A stretch of DNA of 64,000 bases from Kingdonia uniflora. Its lineage: Eukaryota > Streptophyta > Magnoliopsida > Ranunculales > Circaeasteraceae. The position numbers and the translations under genes are program-made. Each line of letters opens with the position of its first letter. Position 1 is the first letter of the stretch. Positions 21,915-32,840 of the stretch are shown here, piece by piece. The stretch covers positions 1,005,001 to 1,069,000 of the forward strand of contig JACGCM010002198.1 of assembly GCA_014058105.1 (NCBI GenBank), written 5' to 3'. The notes under the pieces were generated by a model. The model was not told where the DNA came from and did not search any database. It saw only the letters and a program-made list of their open reading frames with translations.

Positions 21915-22977
21915 CCCCCCCCCCCCTCTGCGGTGTTTAAAGACCCTATAAAGGAAGATGAAGGCAAAAAAAAAACAAATAGTGGGGGTGGGCTACCTAT
22001 TTAATTTATTTATGAACTTAATTTTATATTTAAAAAAAAGATGTGGCGGGTTTATTAACCTAAAGAAATAAAAATGGGGTGAGGTTAAACTAGGGTAAGC
22101 TAATTAAATTAATGGGGTGTATATAAAATTCCCCTTACTTTTTTTCAATTCCAATAATACCCAATTTTATCATGCCATATTGCAAGTGGGGTCGCGCTTG
22201 AAAGGACTAAACTCCTCTATTTTTGACTGAAGGCGGCCAAAAGCATAAGTAAAAAAAACTAAAATAGGAAAAATATTATACCCATCAAGGGAGGACTTCT
22301 CTACGTAGGCTCAGTTTGGTTCGAGGCAAACTGGATACAATTGTAACAGTTTGTATTTTTAATCGATTACAGGTGGTTTGATTCAACTTAAATTCAAGGA
22401 GAATCAGTTGTAGGTGTTTGGTTCGTTGCAATTGCAACTCAGCTGTAATCTTAACCACTTATATGTGTTTGGCTCATTTTCGTAAAGCAAATACAAACAG
22501 TTTGCAAGTATTTGTTTCAATTATAGTTACCCAATGCAAAAGTAAAGAACTTGCATTTGGTGTAAAAGAGACTTTTTATTTGTATTCTGTTGTACTCAAA
22601 AATCCCTGTAACAAGAGTTGCATCGAGGACTCTCTTTTCCCACAAAAAAATCTCTCCTCCCATAAAAAAATCTCTCTTCCCGCCAAAAAGGTACCAATCG
22701 TAATCAAAAACAAAATAAAAGCCCTTTTAAAACCAAACTCTTGGTTCTCCTACTTAAACCCTCCTACTTCAACAATTTCACCTTACGAAGTACACAGGTG
22801 CATCTTTCTTTCTCTTTCTCCTTGTTATTACTTTTGCATCATGAAAATGGATTTCATATTTGGTTTATAGAGAGGAATTACATAATCAATTTCTACTAAT
22901 TAAGATTCTTACCACCATTTGAGCTTTCTTCAATTTTTAAATCAATTGTATTTCTATGAGAAGATCTGGTCATGCTT

Positions 22978-23022
22978 GCTCTCTCTCTCTCTCTTTCTCT
23001 TTTTTTTTTCTCTCTCTCTCTC
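22978..23022. repeat. CT-rich microsatellite
   Basis: (CT)n interrupted by a T run. Of the type common in plant 5' leaders, but no gene is seen beside it. Confidence 0.9.
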
Positions 23023-23199
23023 TAAGAATGATTTTCAATGTCCAAGATCATCAATACGAAGATTTCTTTAATTTTGATCGATAACCATCTTATTTATTTC
23101 TCAAATGGCATAAATATTGAATGTTTGTTTAGAATTCAACCATATTTTAGTCTAATTTTGCAAATTAATTTGTGTTTTTATGGTTGATTCATCAAGCAG

Positions 23200-23625
23200 G
23201 GCTCTTGGTGTCACTAAGTAATCACATAAATACCCTTTGCCACAGAAGAAGAATTTGAGTGATTCCAACATTTGGGAGTGAAAGATTGTTGACTTCTTTA
23301 AGGTAAATCTCTTTTACTGTCTTCTTCATTTTGCATTGATTGTTCTTTCTCGAACCCTATTTTTCTCTAGTTTTTGTAATAAAAATATTGTTTATGATAG
23401 AGTTATGTTAGGGCTCATGGTGTCACTAAGTAATTACATAGATACCCTTTGTTACAGAGGAAGAATTTGAGTGATTTCAACATTTGGGAGTGAAAGATGG
23501 TTGATTTCTTTAAGGCTAATCTCTTTTACTATCTTCTTCATTTCGCATTGATTGTTCTTTCTTGAACTCTATTTTTGTCTAGCTTTTGTAAGAAAAATAC
23601 TGTTTATGATAGAGTTATGTTGGAT
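23200..23625. repeat. Tandem duplication, about 211-bp unit, two copies
   Basis: GGGCTCTTGGTGTCACTAAG at about 23200 recurs as GGGCTCATGGTGTCACTAAG at about 23411. Both copies end TGTTTATGATAGAGTTATGT. High similarity throughout; no coding meaning found. Confidence 0.9.
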
Positions 23626-23694
23626 AAATATGTCGAATACACATAAGTTCTAATCTTTTTCTGCAAATCAACCCTGGGTTTTGCTTTTAATCAT

Positions 23695-24302
23695 TGTAAT
23701 GGCCTAATTTTGTAGCTCAAAATAGCTTAAAATTAGATCTTACACCCAATGTAAATGTGACAAAAATGTGTGAAACAAAAAATAATATAGGTACTTTACC
23801 GTGGAAAACCTTTAAATATGTAAAATACTATGACCTCGAGTTGAGGGTTTAGTAACTGTAACTTGTATTGTTTTAGGCTGATATCTTATTACAAGTAATT
23901 TCTTGAACTAGAATTGTTTGATTTTGAAATAAGAACTATTGTAGTGTTCAGAATCTAGAAATTCCTATGTTAGAATCAAGAAATTCCTATGTTAAAATCT
24001 AGAAAATCTGGTCTTTATCTCCTCTGGAACCTTTTCTTTATATAGACCTTAGTTGCAGCTTGTTATCGTATAGAAGCACGTTCTCCTGATAATGAGGTAA
24101 GTTGTAGTTAAATATGTAACCGTTAGTTTGTGGGAGACATGTGTCTTTGACTTGATCATATTTTGCTGTAGTGCTCGATCCACGTTCTTTATCAGTTTGT
24201 GGTCTAGGTATTAATGCTAACTTTACATGTTACGTGCACAATGCGTGAGTCTGATATTAAGGTAGTTTATGTTTGGACTAGGTCGAGGGATAGGTCCCTA
24301 CA
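23695..24302 (-). mobile_element. 3' LTR of element A
   Basis: 608 bp with TG...CA ends on either strand. The minus strand has a TATA box (GTCTATATAAAGAAAAGG) at 24031-24050. It keeps a segment of about 140 bp, including this TATA, that the 5' LTR lacks. Confidence 0.95.
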
Positions 24303-24320
24303 ATCGCCCCCTTGCAACTG
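24303..24320 (-). other. Polypurine tract of element A
   Basis: The minus strand reads GTTGCAAGGGGGCGAT directly before the 3' LTR; same tract as in B, C and E. Confidence 0.85.
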
Positions 24321-24555
24321 AAGGACGGGTGGCCTTGGTTGAGAAAAAATCTTTTGACTATTGGTGTTGGAAGTTAAAAAGTAATGATGTATTAATAGAG
24401 AATTTGGCTGGTTGGGTACTTGGTATTTATTTATGGAAGACTGTATCTGGCATTTATTATGGTGGAAAGGATTGATGAACCGAATGTTTGGGGTTCCCAG
24501 ATAAGTTGTTCTTTGAATGTTGACTACTTTGGAAATGTATCATCGCATTGAATGT

Positions 24556-24574
24556 GGGTTAGAAATAAATAGTA
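24556..24574 (+). promoter_or_regulatory. Degenerate TATA region upstream of ORF-a, element A
   Basis: GGGTTAGAAATAAATAGTAC aligns with GGGTTATATAAATAGTACC in B, 70-95 bp before the ORF-a ATG. Here the TATATAAA core has become AGAAATAAA. Confidence 0.45.
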
Positions 24575-24651
24575 CCTGTACGGTAGCATATGTCATCTAT
24601 GTGAAAGTACCTTATTGCTATGAATATCTTATGTTGTACTTTGTTTTAAGA

Positions 24652-24867
24652 ATGGTGAAGACCAATCGACAGGTATATGAAAAGAGGGTGGCTGCTGAAG
24701 GTCAGAGGTTGCAGTTGCGCTACTTTGGTTGCCAAGCATTTGAGATGCCCACGCCAAATTCTAGTACCGCCAACTTACCACCGTATGACGGAGAGGAGGT
24801 GGCTGAAGCTGAAGATGATTTTTATCACATGTGGCAGTTTTACTATATGGTTCTTTCTGGGGAGTAG
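24652..24867 (+). CDS. ORF-a, conserved small antisense protein (71 aa), element A
   Basis: Intact from ATG at 24652. Starts MVKTNRQVYEKRVAAEGQ and has a basic/amphipathic N-terminal half, YFGCQAFEMPTPNSS, a Pro-Tyr turn (PPYDGEE) and an acidic/aromatic end (EAEDDFYHMWQFYYMVL). B's copy has the same length and pattern (MPTLVPVPPTYQG, EAEEDFYCMWRF), C's a broken one. Similarity to B continues past the TAG (VKDKV in both), so the original protein may have been longer. No signal peptide or membrane segment. Function unknown; it may be specific to Tat elements. Confidence 0.6.
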   Translation: MVKTNRQVYEKRVAAEGQRLQLRYFGCQAFEMPTPNSSTANLPPYDGEEVAEAEDDFYHMWQFYYMVLSGE

Positions 24868-25774
24868 CATCGGATATGTCTTTACTTATTGGTAAAGGAC
24901 AAGGTTTAGGAGACAGATGTGGAGGCCGACGTACATAGCAGGAAGTACTGTTGGCATTTTATGAAGGACTGGCTTCTAATATAGGATCCTTCTTTAATCT
25001 CTACCAACTCGTAGCTGGTGGAGGTTATAGAGGAAGAGACGATGGTGGTGGAGAAGAGACGGAGAGTAGAAATCTTCTTCTACACAATCATCGCTCTTTT
25101 TCTATAAGGAGTACTTCTTGTTGAGTTTGGTTCAGGCTCTGTTACCACTAGCTTCCTTAGTTTATTGTGGAAGTAAATGGTATTGGAGGTAGTCTCAAGA
25201 TCTATAACAACCATTGCCTGGACCTTTCTTGCAGAAGAGTTTAAGAATAAAATAGTATTGAAAACTAAAACATAATATAACCTGTAGATCGATCTGTAGA
25301 AATATCTGAAAAACTTATTCTTTGTAAAGTATTCTATAAGCAATATTCGAGCTAATGAAATAATATTTGTGCAAAAATTGTATTGATAGATCGAATTTGC
25401 AAATAGTAGTTAATTAAATCGAACTAAAAGAAAAATATGTCAGAGAATGAAAATGTAATGTTTAGAAAGTGAACTAAAAATTAGTATTATCATGCGAACT
25501 GTTGAAGACGTGAAGATGTAAAAATAGAGATGTGTTACGAATATCAAACTGATAAGGTATGAAGAATTGATCTATAAGACCAATTTTATGTAGAATAGAA
25601 TGTGCAGCAAATAAACATCGAGCTGGGGATGGATAAATTTTAATGAGGTCGATGTTAAATGATAAGTTTAAATAACTTTCAATCACGATCTTAGGGTTTT
25701 CAATAATGGAAAAGTGGAGTAGATAGATATTATAGTATACGAAATGTGGGAGATTTGATGTTATATCCAAGAGG
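24868..25774. other. Spacer between ORF-a and ORF-b, element A
   Basis: 24868-25080 shows residual similarity to the region after ORF-a in B; the rest is AT-rich. Minus-strand ORFs here (25080-25343, 25474-25878) have no counterpart in B and are probably chance. Confidence 0.45.
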
Positions 25775-25784
25775 TGTATAAATA
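25775..25784 (+). promoter_or_regulatory. TATA box upstream of ORF-b, element A
   Basis: GTGTATAAATAATG lies about 45 bp before the ORF-b ATG. Equivalent boxes occur in B (TTATAAAAG at 48802) and C (CTATATAAG at 19470). Confidence 0.55.
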
Positions 25785-25823
25785 ATGCTTGAAAGTTTAT
25801 GTAGAGAGGAGGAAGGAGTAAAA

Positions 25824-26087
25824 ATGGTGAGGACTCATTCTGAAAGAGCTCGTCATGCTTTGGAGGGGCACTTAGCAATAAAGATTGTAAAAGTACGGGA
25901 GATGATCTTTCAGTTGTTAGATTATGATACTAACTTGCCTGAGTCTGAGATCCAGTTTAATGGGTTGGATACAAGAGCGAGGGAGTACGAGATTGGGCAT
26001 CACTTTTACTTAGAGATATTCCATGAATTGGTGTTGGAGTCTGAAGCTCAAAAAGTTGTCGTGAGGCAAATACTGTGGAAGAAATAG
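25824..26087 (+). CDS. ORF-b, conserved antisense protein (87 aa), element A
   Basis: Intact from ATG at 25824, preferred over an upstream start because similarity to B and C begins here. Starts MVRTHSERARHALEGHLAIK, then VREMIFQLLDYDTNLPESE and an amphipathic helical second half rich in Glu. The block (A)xEGxLAIKIxxVRExIFxLLDYD is shared with B. Soluble, helix-rich, function unknown. It is separated from ORF-a by its own TATA box, suggesting an independent transcript leading into ORF-c and ORF-d. Confidence 0.6.
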   Translation: MVRTHSERARHALEGHLAIKIVKVREMIFQLLDYDTNLPESEIQFNGLDTRAREYEIGHHFYLEIFHELVLESEAQKVVVRQILWKK

Positions 26088-26437
26088 CTAAGGAAAATAG
26101 TAGGATTACTGGGGGTGAAATGATTAGGTGTGGTGCTCTAGGGCATGTAGGATGTTTTATGTGTGATCATGTATGAGGGAGCAAACTGATTTAGATCAAA
26201 TAACTGTAATTGGAATATAGGTAGAATGTTTATTCTGAATTTGTTTCTATTTTTGTTGTAAATCTTGTTTGAAATTGCTGTGAATAAAAATTTGAATTTT
26301 GAAATGTTATAACATTGGAAATGACATTAGCAGTTCTATAAGTAGCAGAAGTAGGAATAGAAAAATCTAATCAACTTTAATTTTTTTCTTTTTGTAAGGG
26401 TAGGAAAAGTTTGATTGCGTATGAGTATATAGTCATC

Positions 26438-26873
26438 ATGAGTGTGGAAAGGTCTGAGAGAGATTTGGGTAAGAGAGAAAAAAAAATATTTAAATATAAG
26501 ATGTGGGATAATGATGGGAAGACATTTTTGCCGAAAAGGTACAAAATGTCTGACATTAATTGTGGAAGGGACACCTCAGTTACAAACCTTAGTGTGGCTT
26601 GTGCGAGGGCCAATAACTGCCATCAATTAGATAGAAAAAGTATAAATAATAGTTTGTCTTCCTTATTCAAACGTTTATCAAACTCAAAAAAATAAAAGAA
26701 CAAAAGGAGAGAAAAGAGAGTAAGTTATAAAGATTTGAGTGAGTGATTGGATGAAGGTAAGCATCGTAGAAGGAGGGAGAAGGTTGCGATGGAAGGGTCA
26801 AGACATTATTTGTACAGTGCTAAGGTGAAAGTGGGATTGGGCGCTGCTCCAGACTTATATTCAGATATTTAAG
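26438..26873 (+). pseudogene. ORF-c, antisense basic protein exon, element A
   Basis: From ATG at 26438 (MSVERSERDLGKREKK), an open frame to 26695 contains NDGKTFLPKRYKMSDI and CARANNCHQL, then a Ser/Lys-rich stretch. Similarity to B continues beyond the stop to 26873, where a probable 5' splice site (AAG/GTTAG) aligns with AAG/GTGAG in B. The intron would run to the acceptor GTATGTAG at 27114. Charged, probably nucleic-acid-binding by composition (inference). No family recognised. Confidence 0.5.
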
Positions 26874-27192
26874 GTTAGTGATAGAGTTATGGTTTTGTGA
26901 TTGTGAAGTTTGAGATGGATATTACGATATTTATGGATTTTCAAAATTTGAAATTATTCTATTTATAGTAAACTTTTGAAAAACCTGCTAGATTTGTATG
27001 GCAAAAGATATATGTATATGATGTAGGTATATGTATGACAGATATGTATGTGTCAAAGTATAGACAAAAGATAATGATTGAGAAAATTAACTGAATACCT
27101 GGGCTTGTATGTAGGTTGAGGCGTGAGGAGAATCTATTATAGAAATAAGCCTCATCCTCAAGACTATATCTGATATGGAGGTTTAACCTAAT

Positions 27193-28965
27193 ATGGAGAC
27201 ATCGACCTCTGGTTGTATGGGTGAGTCTGAAAATGTCGAAGCTGCAGATGTAAATTCTAAGGGTGAGGATGAAGTACAATTTCCAGATTTCCCTGGTAAT
27301 TTGTTATACTATCCTCCAAAGTCTGATGAATTTAAAGAATTCTGTAAAATAAAATGTAGTTTAGATGGGAAATGGGGTAATATTGTAGAACACGCCGGGA
27401 GGTTGTTCAGGGGTTGTACAATGGCAACTGGGGAAGAATTTTTCTTTTTATTACCCGACTTAGAACAGGAGAAATCAAAGAGAAAGGTGGAGGAATCGAT
27501 CTATTTTTAGTACTTTGATTGGAATGTCCAAAGCGACCTAGGTTAGGGATTTTTATACTATCTATCTCAATTGGAGTACGGATTGATATTGCCCCTTACC
27601 AATCTTGCTAAAGGTGTTTTGAATACCATAGAGCCTTGTCCTGCCCAACTGAATGGGAATATGTAAGAGGTGATAAACGTCTATGATAATCTAAATAGAT
27701 TGTAGGAGGAGAATGAGGTGGAGAGGAGAATAACTCCTTTAGATGTTTTGCAGTATTATACTGTGAAATTTTATGTGGCAATTGGAGGAGCGTATTTTTG
27801 CTCTAGTTCTTCTCAACCACTATTCTTCTATCTGAATTTAACAAGATGAGTTTGGAATGACAATATTATATGGGTGAAAAGTGATTGTCTTCAGAGAATG
27901 GACGAGGAACCTATGGACCTTATATATAAAACCCTGAAGAAATGTAAGTAATAGTGTGTGTGATATCGAACTATTGTAGTTGTAGGGATTTTTGTGCTTG
28001 CTTAATAATTTGTGGTGTTATGTTGCAGGTCCTCGATCTCGAGTGCCAAGAAGAAAATCATTGATAGATATTGTAGCTCGAGACAGTGTTGAGCTCAAGA
28101 TTATCCTGAAAGAGATCAGCATCAGCAAATATAATAGACAGAATAACAGGTCAAAAAAAGTGCAAAAGTCTCAATCCAAGAGACAAATGATAGGCACTAG
28201 AGCTGGATTTTATTTCAACTGACAGGGAAGAACGTCTGATATTACTGAAGGTTACTCCAATAATGCTGACGGCTAGTTCTTGTGGTACTACTTCGAGTAA
28301 GCTAGCACAAAGGTACCCAAAGAGGAAAACTATGAAGAGTAGCTCGGCCTTGGGGTGCACGGTGAGTGGTAAGGTTGAGATAAATATAAAAAAGAGAAGG
28401 GTAGATTTCCCTGCTGCTGTGAGTGGGGCAAAAGTTGTGGAGTGCGAGCCTATTGGGGAGGACAATCTATTGGTCGTGGAGAGCAGGCTGAGGCTGGTAG
28501 CTCGAATGAGCGCCGAGGAACTTAATGCTTCTATACAGTTAAAATTGAGCATGGTAAGTTGATGTCTTTGTGATATTTAAATTTTGTATTTATTTTTAAG
28601 GCTAAAAATGTGTTATTTTATCATAGGGTATTCGCATTTTGATGGGCATCTGCCTTGGGCTTGAGGAAGGAAGGGCTGAGCTCGAGGGCGGGAGAGCCAA
28701 GCTCAAGAAGATGGTGGCTCAACTTGAGTTCGATTTGGCTTTGGAGAGAGAGTGCTTGGTTTCCGTGATGGACTCGCATCTGGTATTAATACACGAGCTC
28801 ACGGATAAGGTGAGGAAGAATGTTGATGAAGTTGCAGCTGCTTAGGATAGTCTGTGGTGCCAACTTATCGAAGTGGTGTATTCTATTGAAGACCTTGAAG
28901 CCATCATAGCAGAACGCTATGTTGAAGAGGTTGAAGCGGAAGAGGAGCTCTTCAATATAGAGTAA
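27193..28965 (+). pseudogene. ORF-d, Transposase_28-like antisense gene, element A
   Basis: Exon 1 from ATG at 27193: acidic start, FPDFPGNLLYYPPKSDEF, then the Transposase_28-like core YGLILPLTNLAKGVLNTIEP near 27560-27640 and AQLNGNM followed by TAG where B has TGG. Introns with GT/AG ends lie at 27944-28028 (85 nt) and 28554-28626 (73 nt). Exon 2 (SRVPRRKSLIDIVARDSVEL) is followed by a basic region; exon 3 is a coiled coil rich in Glu/Leu ending at TAA 28963-28965. The domain is known from extra ORFs of plant gypsy elements; no activity has been assigned. Several stops break it. Confidence 0.7.
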
Positions 28966-29438
28966 AATTTATGGTCGCTCTCTCTCAGGTGTGGTGACTG
29001 GGTTGGATACAGTCTCTGCTAGAACTGACCAATAGAATCGTGAGGGAGAGAATGAGAAGGTAGAGTAAAATTGTTTGAAGCTACAAAGTAAAGTTAGAGG
29101 GCAGAAAAAAGCTATAAATATTTAACTTGTATGTTGCGTTACTTTAGAACTATAAAGTAAAGTTAGAAGGCAGATATAGATCATGGTGAATGATAATACC
29201 AATGATGTTTAGACTATTTTAGAGTATTAGAAAAAATTAGGACATAAAAAGTGCGTACCTTGAAATAGGATGTAAATGTTATTTCCATTAGGTGAAATGA
29301 CCTCTTAACTTGAGGGTGAAGTATAATCTCAGCTTGTTGGCATGTCAGAAATAGAAATCTATTAGAAATCTTTAAGGTTACATGTATTATGCATTGATTG
29401 TATCTATGAAGTATTGTTGAATCGAGCTTGATGATACA

Positions 29439-30210
29439 GGTTGAATTAGAGACTGTTCGCTTGAGCGAACAACAGAAGCTTCAATACAATCATGAGTTTG
29501 GGGCAGAATTTGATAGGATGACCGAGGCATATGAAGATAGGGAGGATCAATATGTTAAAGTACAGATGAAGTTTGCCAAGACAATGTAGATTGTGGATGA
29601 TCTGACCCGGTATATCAAAAGTAAAGACATTGTAATAGAAAATTTGCAAAGGGAGCGCGATGGTGTATAGTCTGAATTAACGAAGCTTAAAAGTAGGTTA
29701 GACCTATTGATGTGGAAAGGTAAAGAAGTGGATGCCGCTCAATATCGTATTAAGTCATTAGAGGTGACAGAAAAAGAGTTGCGGGGACATGTGGCCAGTT
29801 TACAGGGTCAAATGGCCAAGAAAGAAAGTAAACTTGTGAAGGCTCGAGATGATCAAATTGCTTATGAAAGTGTAGTAGAGAAGTTGAGTGAGGCCTTACC
29901 TACTAAAGATATCGATCTTCGGCTGGTCCAAAAATGGTGTAATAAACTGAATGAGAAGGTTAAAAATTTGAAGGCGAATTTGGCTATGGCTGATTCGCGT
30001 GACAAGAAGGCCGAGGCTGGAGAACGGTAAATAAAAAATAAAAAAATGACGCCGAGGTCTCGACTGCTAAGGGTGACATGGTTAACCCATCAATTTGAAT
30101 TAATGAGTTGGAGGCGGATGTAGCTTGTATTCAATCTCATGTAAGGAGAGGAAATAAACATTTAAGAGAGAGAGAGTATAAGTTAGATGTTACTCTTCGT
30201 AGAGAGTAAG
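29439..30210 (+). pseudogene. ORF-e, antisense coiled-coil protein, element A, first part
   Basis: After an acceptor (ATACAG at 29438) the plus strand codes for a long coiled coil: VELETVRLSEQQKLQYNHEF, later KSLEVTEKELRGHVASLQGQ and AYESVVEKLSEALPTKDIDL. B has the parallel VKLDSARLSEDVIRQYNQEF and later LHIALPAKDMEFRTVQ. Stops and one frame change are present. It is cut at 30210 by element F and resumes at 36055 with only the target duplication between. Between ORF-d and this exon (28966-29438) the sequence is intron-like. Confidence 0.6.
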
Positions 30211-30804
30211 TAATCTACAATGCGAATAGAGAAACCCTAGTTAGCAGAAATGTACGAAGAACACCAAATCGGTTGGGGAAAATTCCTTTAAGAGCTTTAA
30301 TTGCTTAAAAAAAGTTAATTACAATGGAATTACTCTAAACCCTAAGCTTCTTCCTCAGAACTTTTATTGAACTAACATAGGCTAAAAAAACACTAAGTTC
30401 CCTTTATATACTAGGAAACAAAAAAGTACTAGTAGAACGGATCTCGAGGCAAACCCACGTCTCAGAATAACAACCTACGCCAAACTCGTTCGAACAGCAT
30501 CCAAGCCCGTTCGAACGATATTACACTAATTGGTCTTAAACTCTAGAAAGATGACAACTCGTTCGAACGGCATCCAAGCTCTTTTGAACAAAATTTGTCT
30601 ATTGGCCAAAATTCCAGGGGATTGAACATTGGTCGTTTGAACGAAAATAGGGAGTCGTTCGAACGACTTGGGTTCCTGGGCCAAATTCTAGAGAGTTAGA
30701 AAAAGGTCGTTCGAACGACTCCAAACCTCGTTCGAACAACTTTACGATAATTTTATTCTTCACATACGAGTTCTCTCAAAACGTCTCTAGATCTTCCTGG
30801 ATCA
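30211..30804 (-). mobile_element. 3' LTR of element F
   Basis: The minus strand starts TGATCCAGGAAG. U3 holds six exact GTTCGAAC palindromes (30488, 30509, 30561, about 30657, 30709, 30730) plus degenerate copies. A TATA box (CTAGTATATAAAGGGAAC) lies at about 30393-30412, downstream of them in minus orientation. The other end reads GATTA rather than a canonical CA, perhaps through decay. Confidence 0.9.
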
Positions 30805-30820
30805 TGGCTTCCCCCTTTAT
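30805..30820 (-). other. Polypurine tract of element F
   Basis: The minus strand reads CATAAAGGGGGAAGCCA immediately before the 3' LTR. Confidence 0.7.
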
Positions 30821-30842
30821 GAGCCTTGAGCTCCTGCTCACG

Positions 30843-31300
30843 CTAGAATTTGAGATGTGGGAATGCGATACTGCCCATTTCCCTGCTGTTCCACTTTGAC
30901 TTACTCGGTAGCTGACCCTTCTTCCCAACTCGAAACAATTCAATACCACCCCGTCTTGTAGTATGAACTTTCCTCTCTAGAATACCATCCTCCTGCAATG
31001 GATCTCCTCTTTCGATCCATAAATCATCAACTGGCGGTAGGCGAGTGTCGATTGTAGAGTCTTCATCTAATAAAGGCGGCTCAAACAACTTCAAATGCTC
31101 GGCATTAATCGCCGAATACATCTTCATGAAAGGTGGTAAGTCTAACTGGAATGCATTATCACCAATCTTCTTGAGTATTAAAAATGGACCATAACAGATA
31201 GGTTTGAGCCTCTTACCTTCGCCCTTAAGCCGTTCCTTACCCAAATGCAACCAAACTAGGTTGCCCTCATGAAATGTACACTCAACCCGACGTTTATCGT
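30843..31300 (-). pseudogene. Integrase C-terminal region with chromodomain-like tail, element F
   Basis: Open for 135 codons: the conserved integrase C-terminal stretch (RLKPICYGPFLILKKIGDNA, FQLDLPP, MYSAINAEHLKLF) and then a basic tail with GILERKVHTTRRGGIELFRV and SKSKWNSREMG. This is about where chromoviruses carry a chromodomain that targets heterochromatin, but the tail matches the fold only loosely. Confidence 0.6.
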
Positions 31301-32110
31301 GGTAAGCCTATACTTCGTTTGAGTATTTTTCAACTGTGCTACAACCGCCCCATGAACCTTGCTTATCCTCTCAATAAAATGCTAAGCTTTAACCTGTTCC
31401 TCTTCCTCCTTCCCTGATACCGTCTTGTCGCCAAGACTAAACGCCAAATCAAAAAGGCTTTGTGACAAGTACCCCAAGCAAACTTCAAATGGAGACTTCA
31501 AAGTGGAACCATGAATCGCCCGGCTGAACGCAAACTAAAGATACGGTAAACTCTCATCCTAATTCTTAGGATGCTTAGAATAGAATCCCCTTAATAAATG
31601 TACGAAAGTGTGATTAACTACCTCTGTTTGCCCGTCAGTTTACGGATGAAAAGATGTACTTTTCTTCAACTTAGTGTCCATCATTCCCCATAACGATCTC
31701 CAAAAATACCCCAAAAAGTAGTTATCCCTATCAAAAATAATAAAAGAAGGGTGCCCAAAATACCTCCAGGCGTCTCTAAAAAATAATCGCGCTGCTCCTT
31801 CCCCAGTCGTCTTTTGGCATGGACTAAGAACAATCATCTTGTTGAATCAATCCACCACCACAAACAAATAGTCATTCTTACACTTGGTCATGGGAAAACT
31901 ACCCATAGAATCCATCGAAATGCTCTCCCAAGGTCGATAAGGAACTGGCAATGGTAAGTACAATCCTATCTTTCTATTGGAAGGCTTTGATGTATTACAT
32001 AACACGCAACCACGAGCTGCACGGGCAACATCCACCTGCATCTTTGGCCAATAGACATAATGCCATAAATTTAAAAGATTCTTCTCTAACCTTAAATGGC
32101 CTGCCACCCG
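31300..32110 (-). pseudogene. Integrase, element F
   Basis: Zinc-finger part HLRLEKNLLNLWHYVYWPKM and CVLCNTSKPSNRKIG, then the core (ESISMDSMGSFPMTKCKNDY, FLVVVD-type strand, DRDNYFLGYFWRSLW). The core has shifts and stops near 31840. This enzyme would join retroelement cDNA into chromosomes; the copy is broken. Confidence 0.75.
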
Positions 32111-32199
32111 GGAACAATGTTCCTCTCGAATCTAATACAAATAGTTTCCACCCTCTGGAATACATAGCAGACTACCCCTGTAAATCAAACCATCCTACA

Positions 32200-32840
32200 A
32201 AAATTACTCGTACGTCTTGCCTTGCAGCAACTTATCGTGAATCATACTAAGCTCCTTGTCGTCGTCATACCCTGAAATGTACTCAGAAGGAACAATAGGC
32301 TGGATCTTCATAACTACCAACAAAACAGAAATAGTTGGTATTGTGGGTCTAGATATCATATCAGCCATTTTGTTGTCCACTTCTTTCTTATACTTGACCA
32401 ATAAGGTAAACTGCTAATGGTACGACATCCACTTCATATGGCGAGCTTGCTGTAGCTTGGATTGCGTAGATAAGAACTGTAATGGTTTATGATCAGAATG
32501 TACCACAACCTCCTTCCCCAATACGTAACTCCGTCAATGTTTTGTTGATTGATATAGCGCATAGAACTAATTATCGTAGGTAGGATAGTTGCGTACTGCT
32601 CCTTTAAACATCTTAAAATGGTAAGCAATCAGCTTCCCATCTTGTAAAAGGATAGCCCCCAATGCATAGTCTGATGCATTTGTCTCAACCTTAAAAGGCC
32701 GCTACAAATTGGGCCATGCTAACACTGGTGCATCCATAATCTTACACTTCAGTAACAGGAAAAAGTCTTCTCATGATACTCTTCCCACATAAACTGTACC
32801 CTGGTCTTTGTCAAAGAATGCAACGGTACAGCGATTTGTG
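32200..32840 (-). pseudogene. RNase H region, element F
   Basis: Degraded minus-strand frames following RT, with HYSSYLRNPSYSKLA and a stretch like the Ty3 RNase H C-terminus (KYKKEVDNKMADMISRP), where chromoviruses show NKVADALSR. It should degrade the RNA of the RNA/DNA hybrid; several shifts make it inactive. Confidence 0.65.

Larger units (their letters stand above)
21915..23694. other. Pre-insertion DNA left of element A, no gene identified
   Basis: Opens with a C run (21915-21926) and contains TTTGGTT-rich sequence at 22310-22480 resembling MITE ends, a pyrimidine microsatellite and a 210-bp duplication. The 150-codon ORF at 22418-22870 is low-complexity and unconvincing. The DNA continues at 43299 beyond element A. 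Confidence 0.5.

Noticed and set aside
22418..22870. 150-codon plus-strand ORF
   Set aside because: Low-complexity Lys/Ser/Phe-rich product with no recognisable domain, beginning inside TTTGGTT-rich transposon-like sequence.
25474..25878. 134-codon minus-strand ORF in element A
   Set aside because: Overlaps the ORF-b promoter and start on the opposite strand; no counterpart in B or C.
28151..28552. 133-codon minus-strand ORF
   Set aside because: Shadow of ORF-d exon 2 of A; that exon's splice sites and protein are conserved in B.
30480..30740. tRNA-like B-box motifs (GTTCGAAC)
   Set aside because: No A box or cloverleaf around any copy; the motif is a repeated palindrome in a U3 region.
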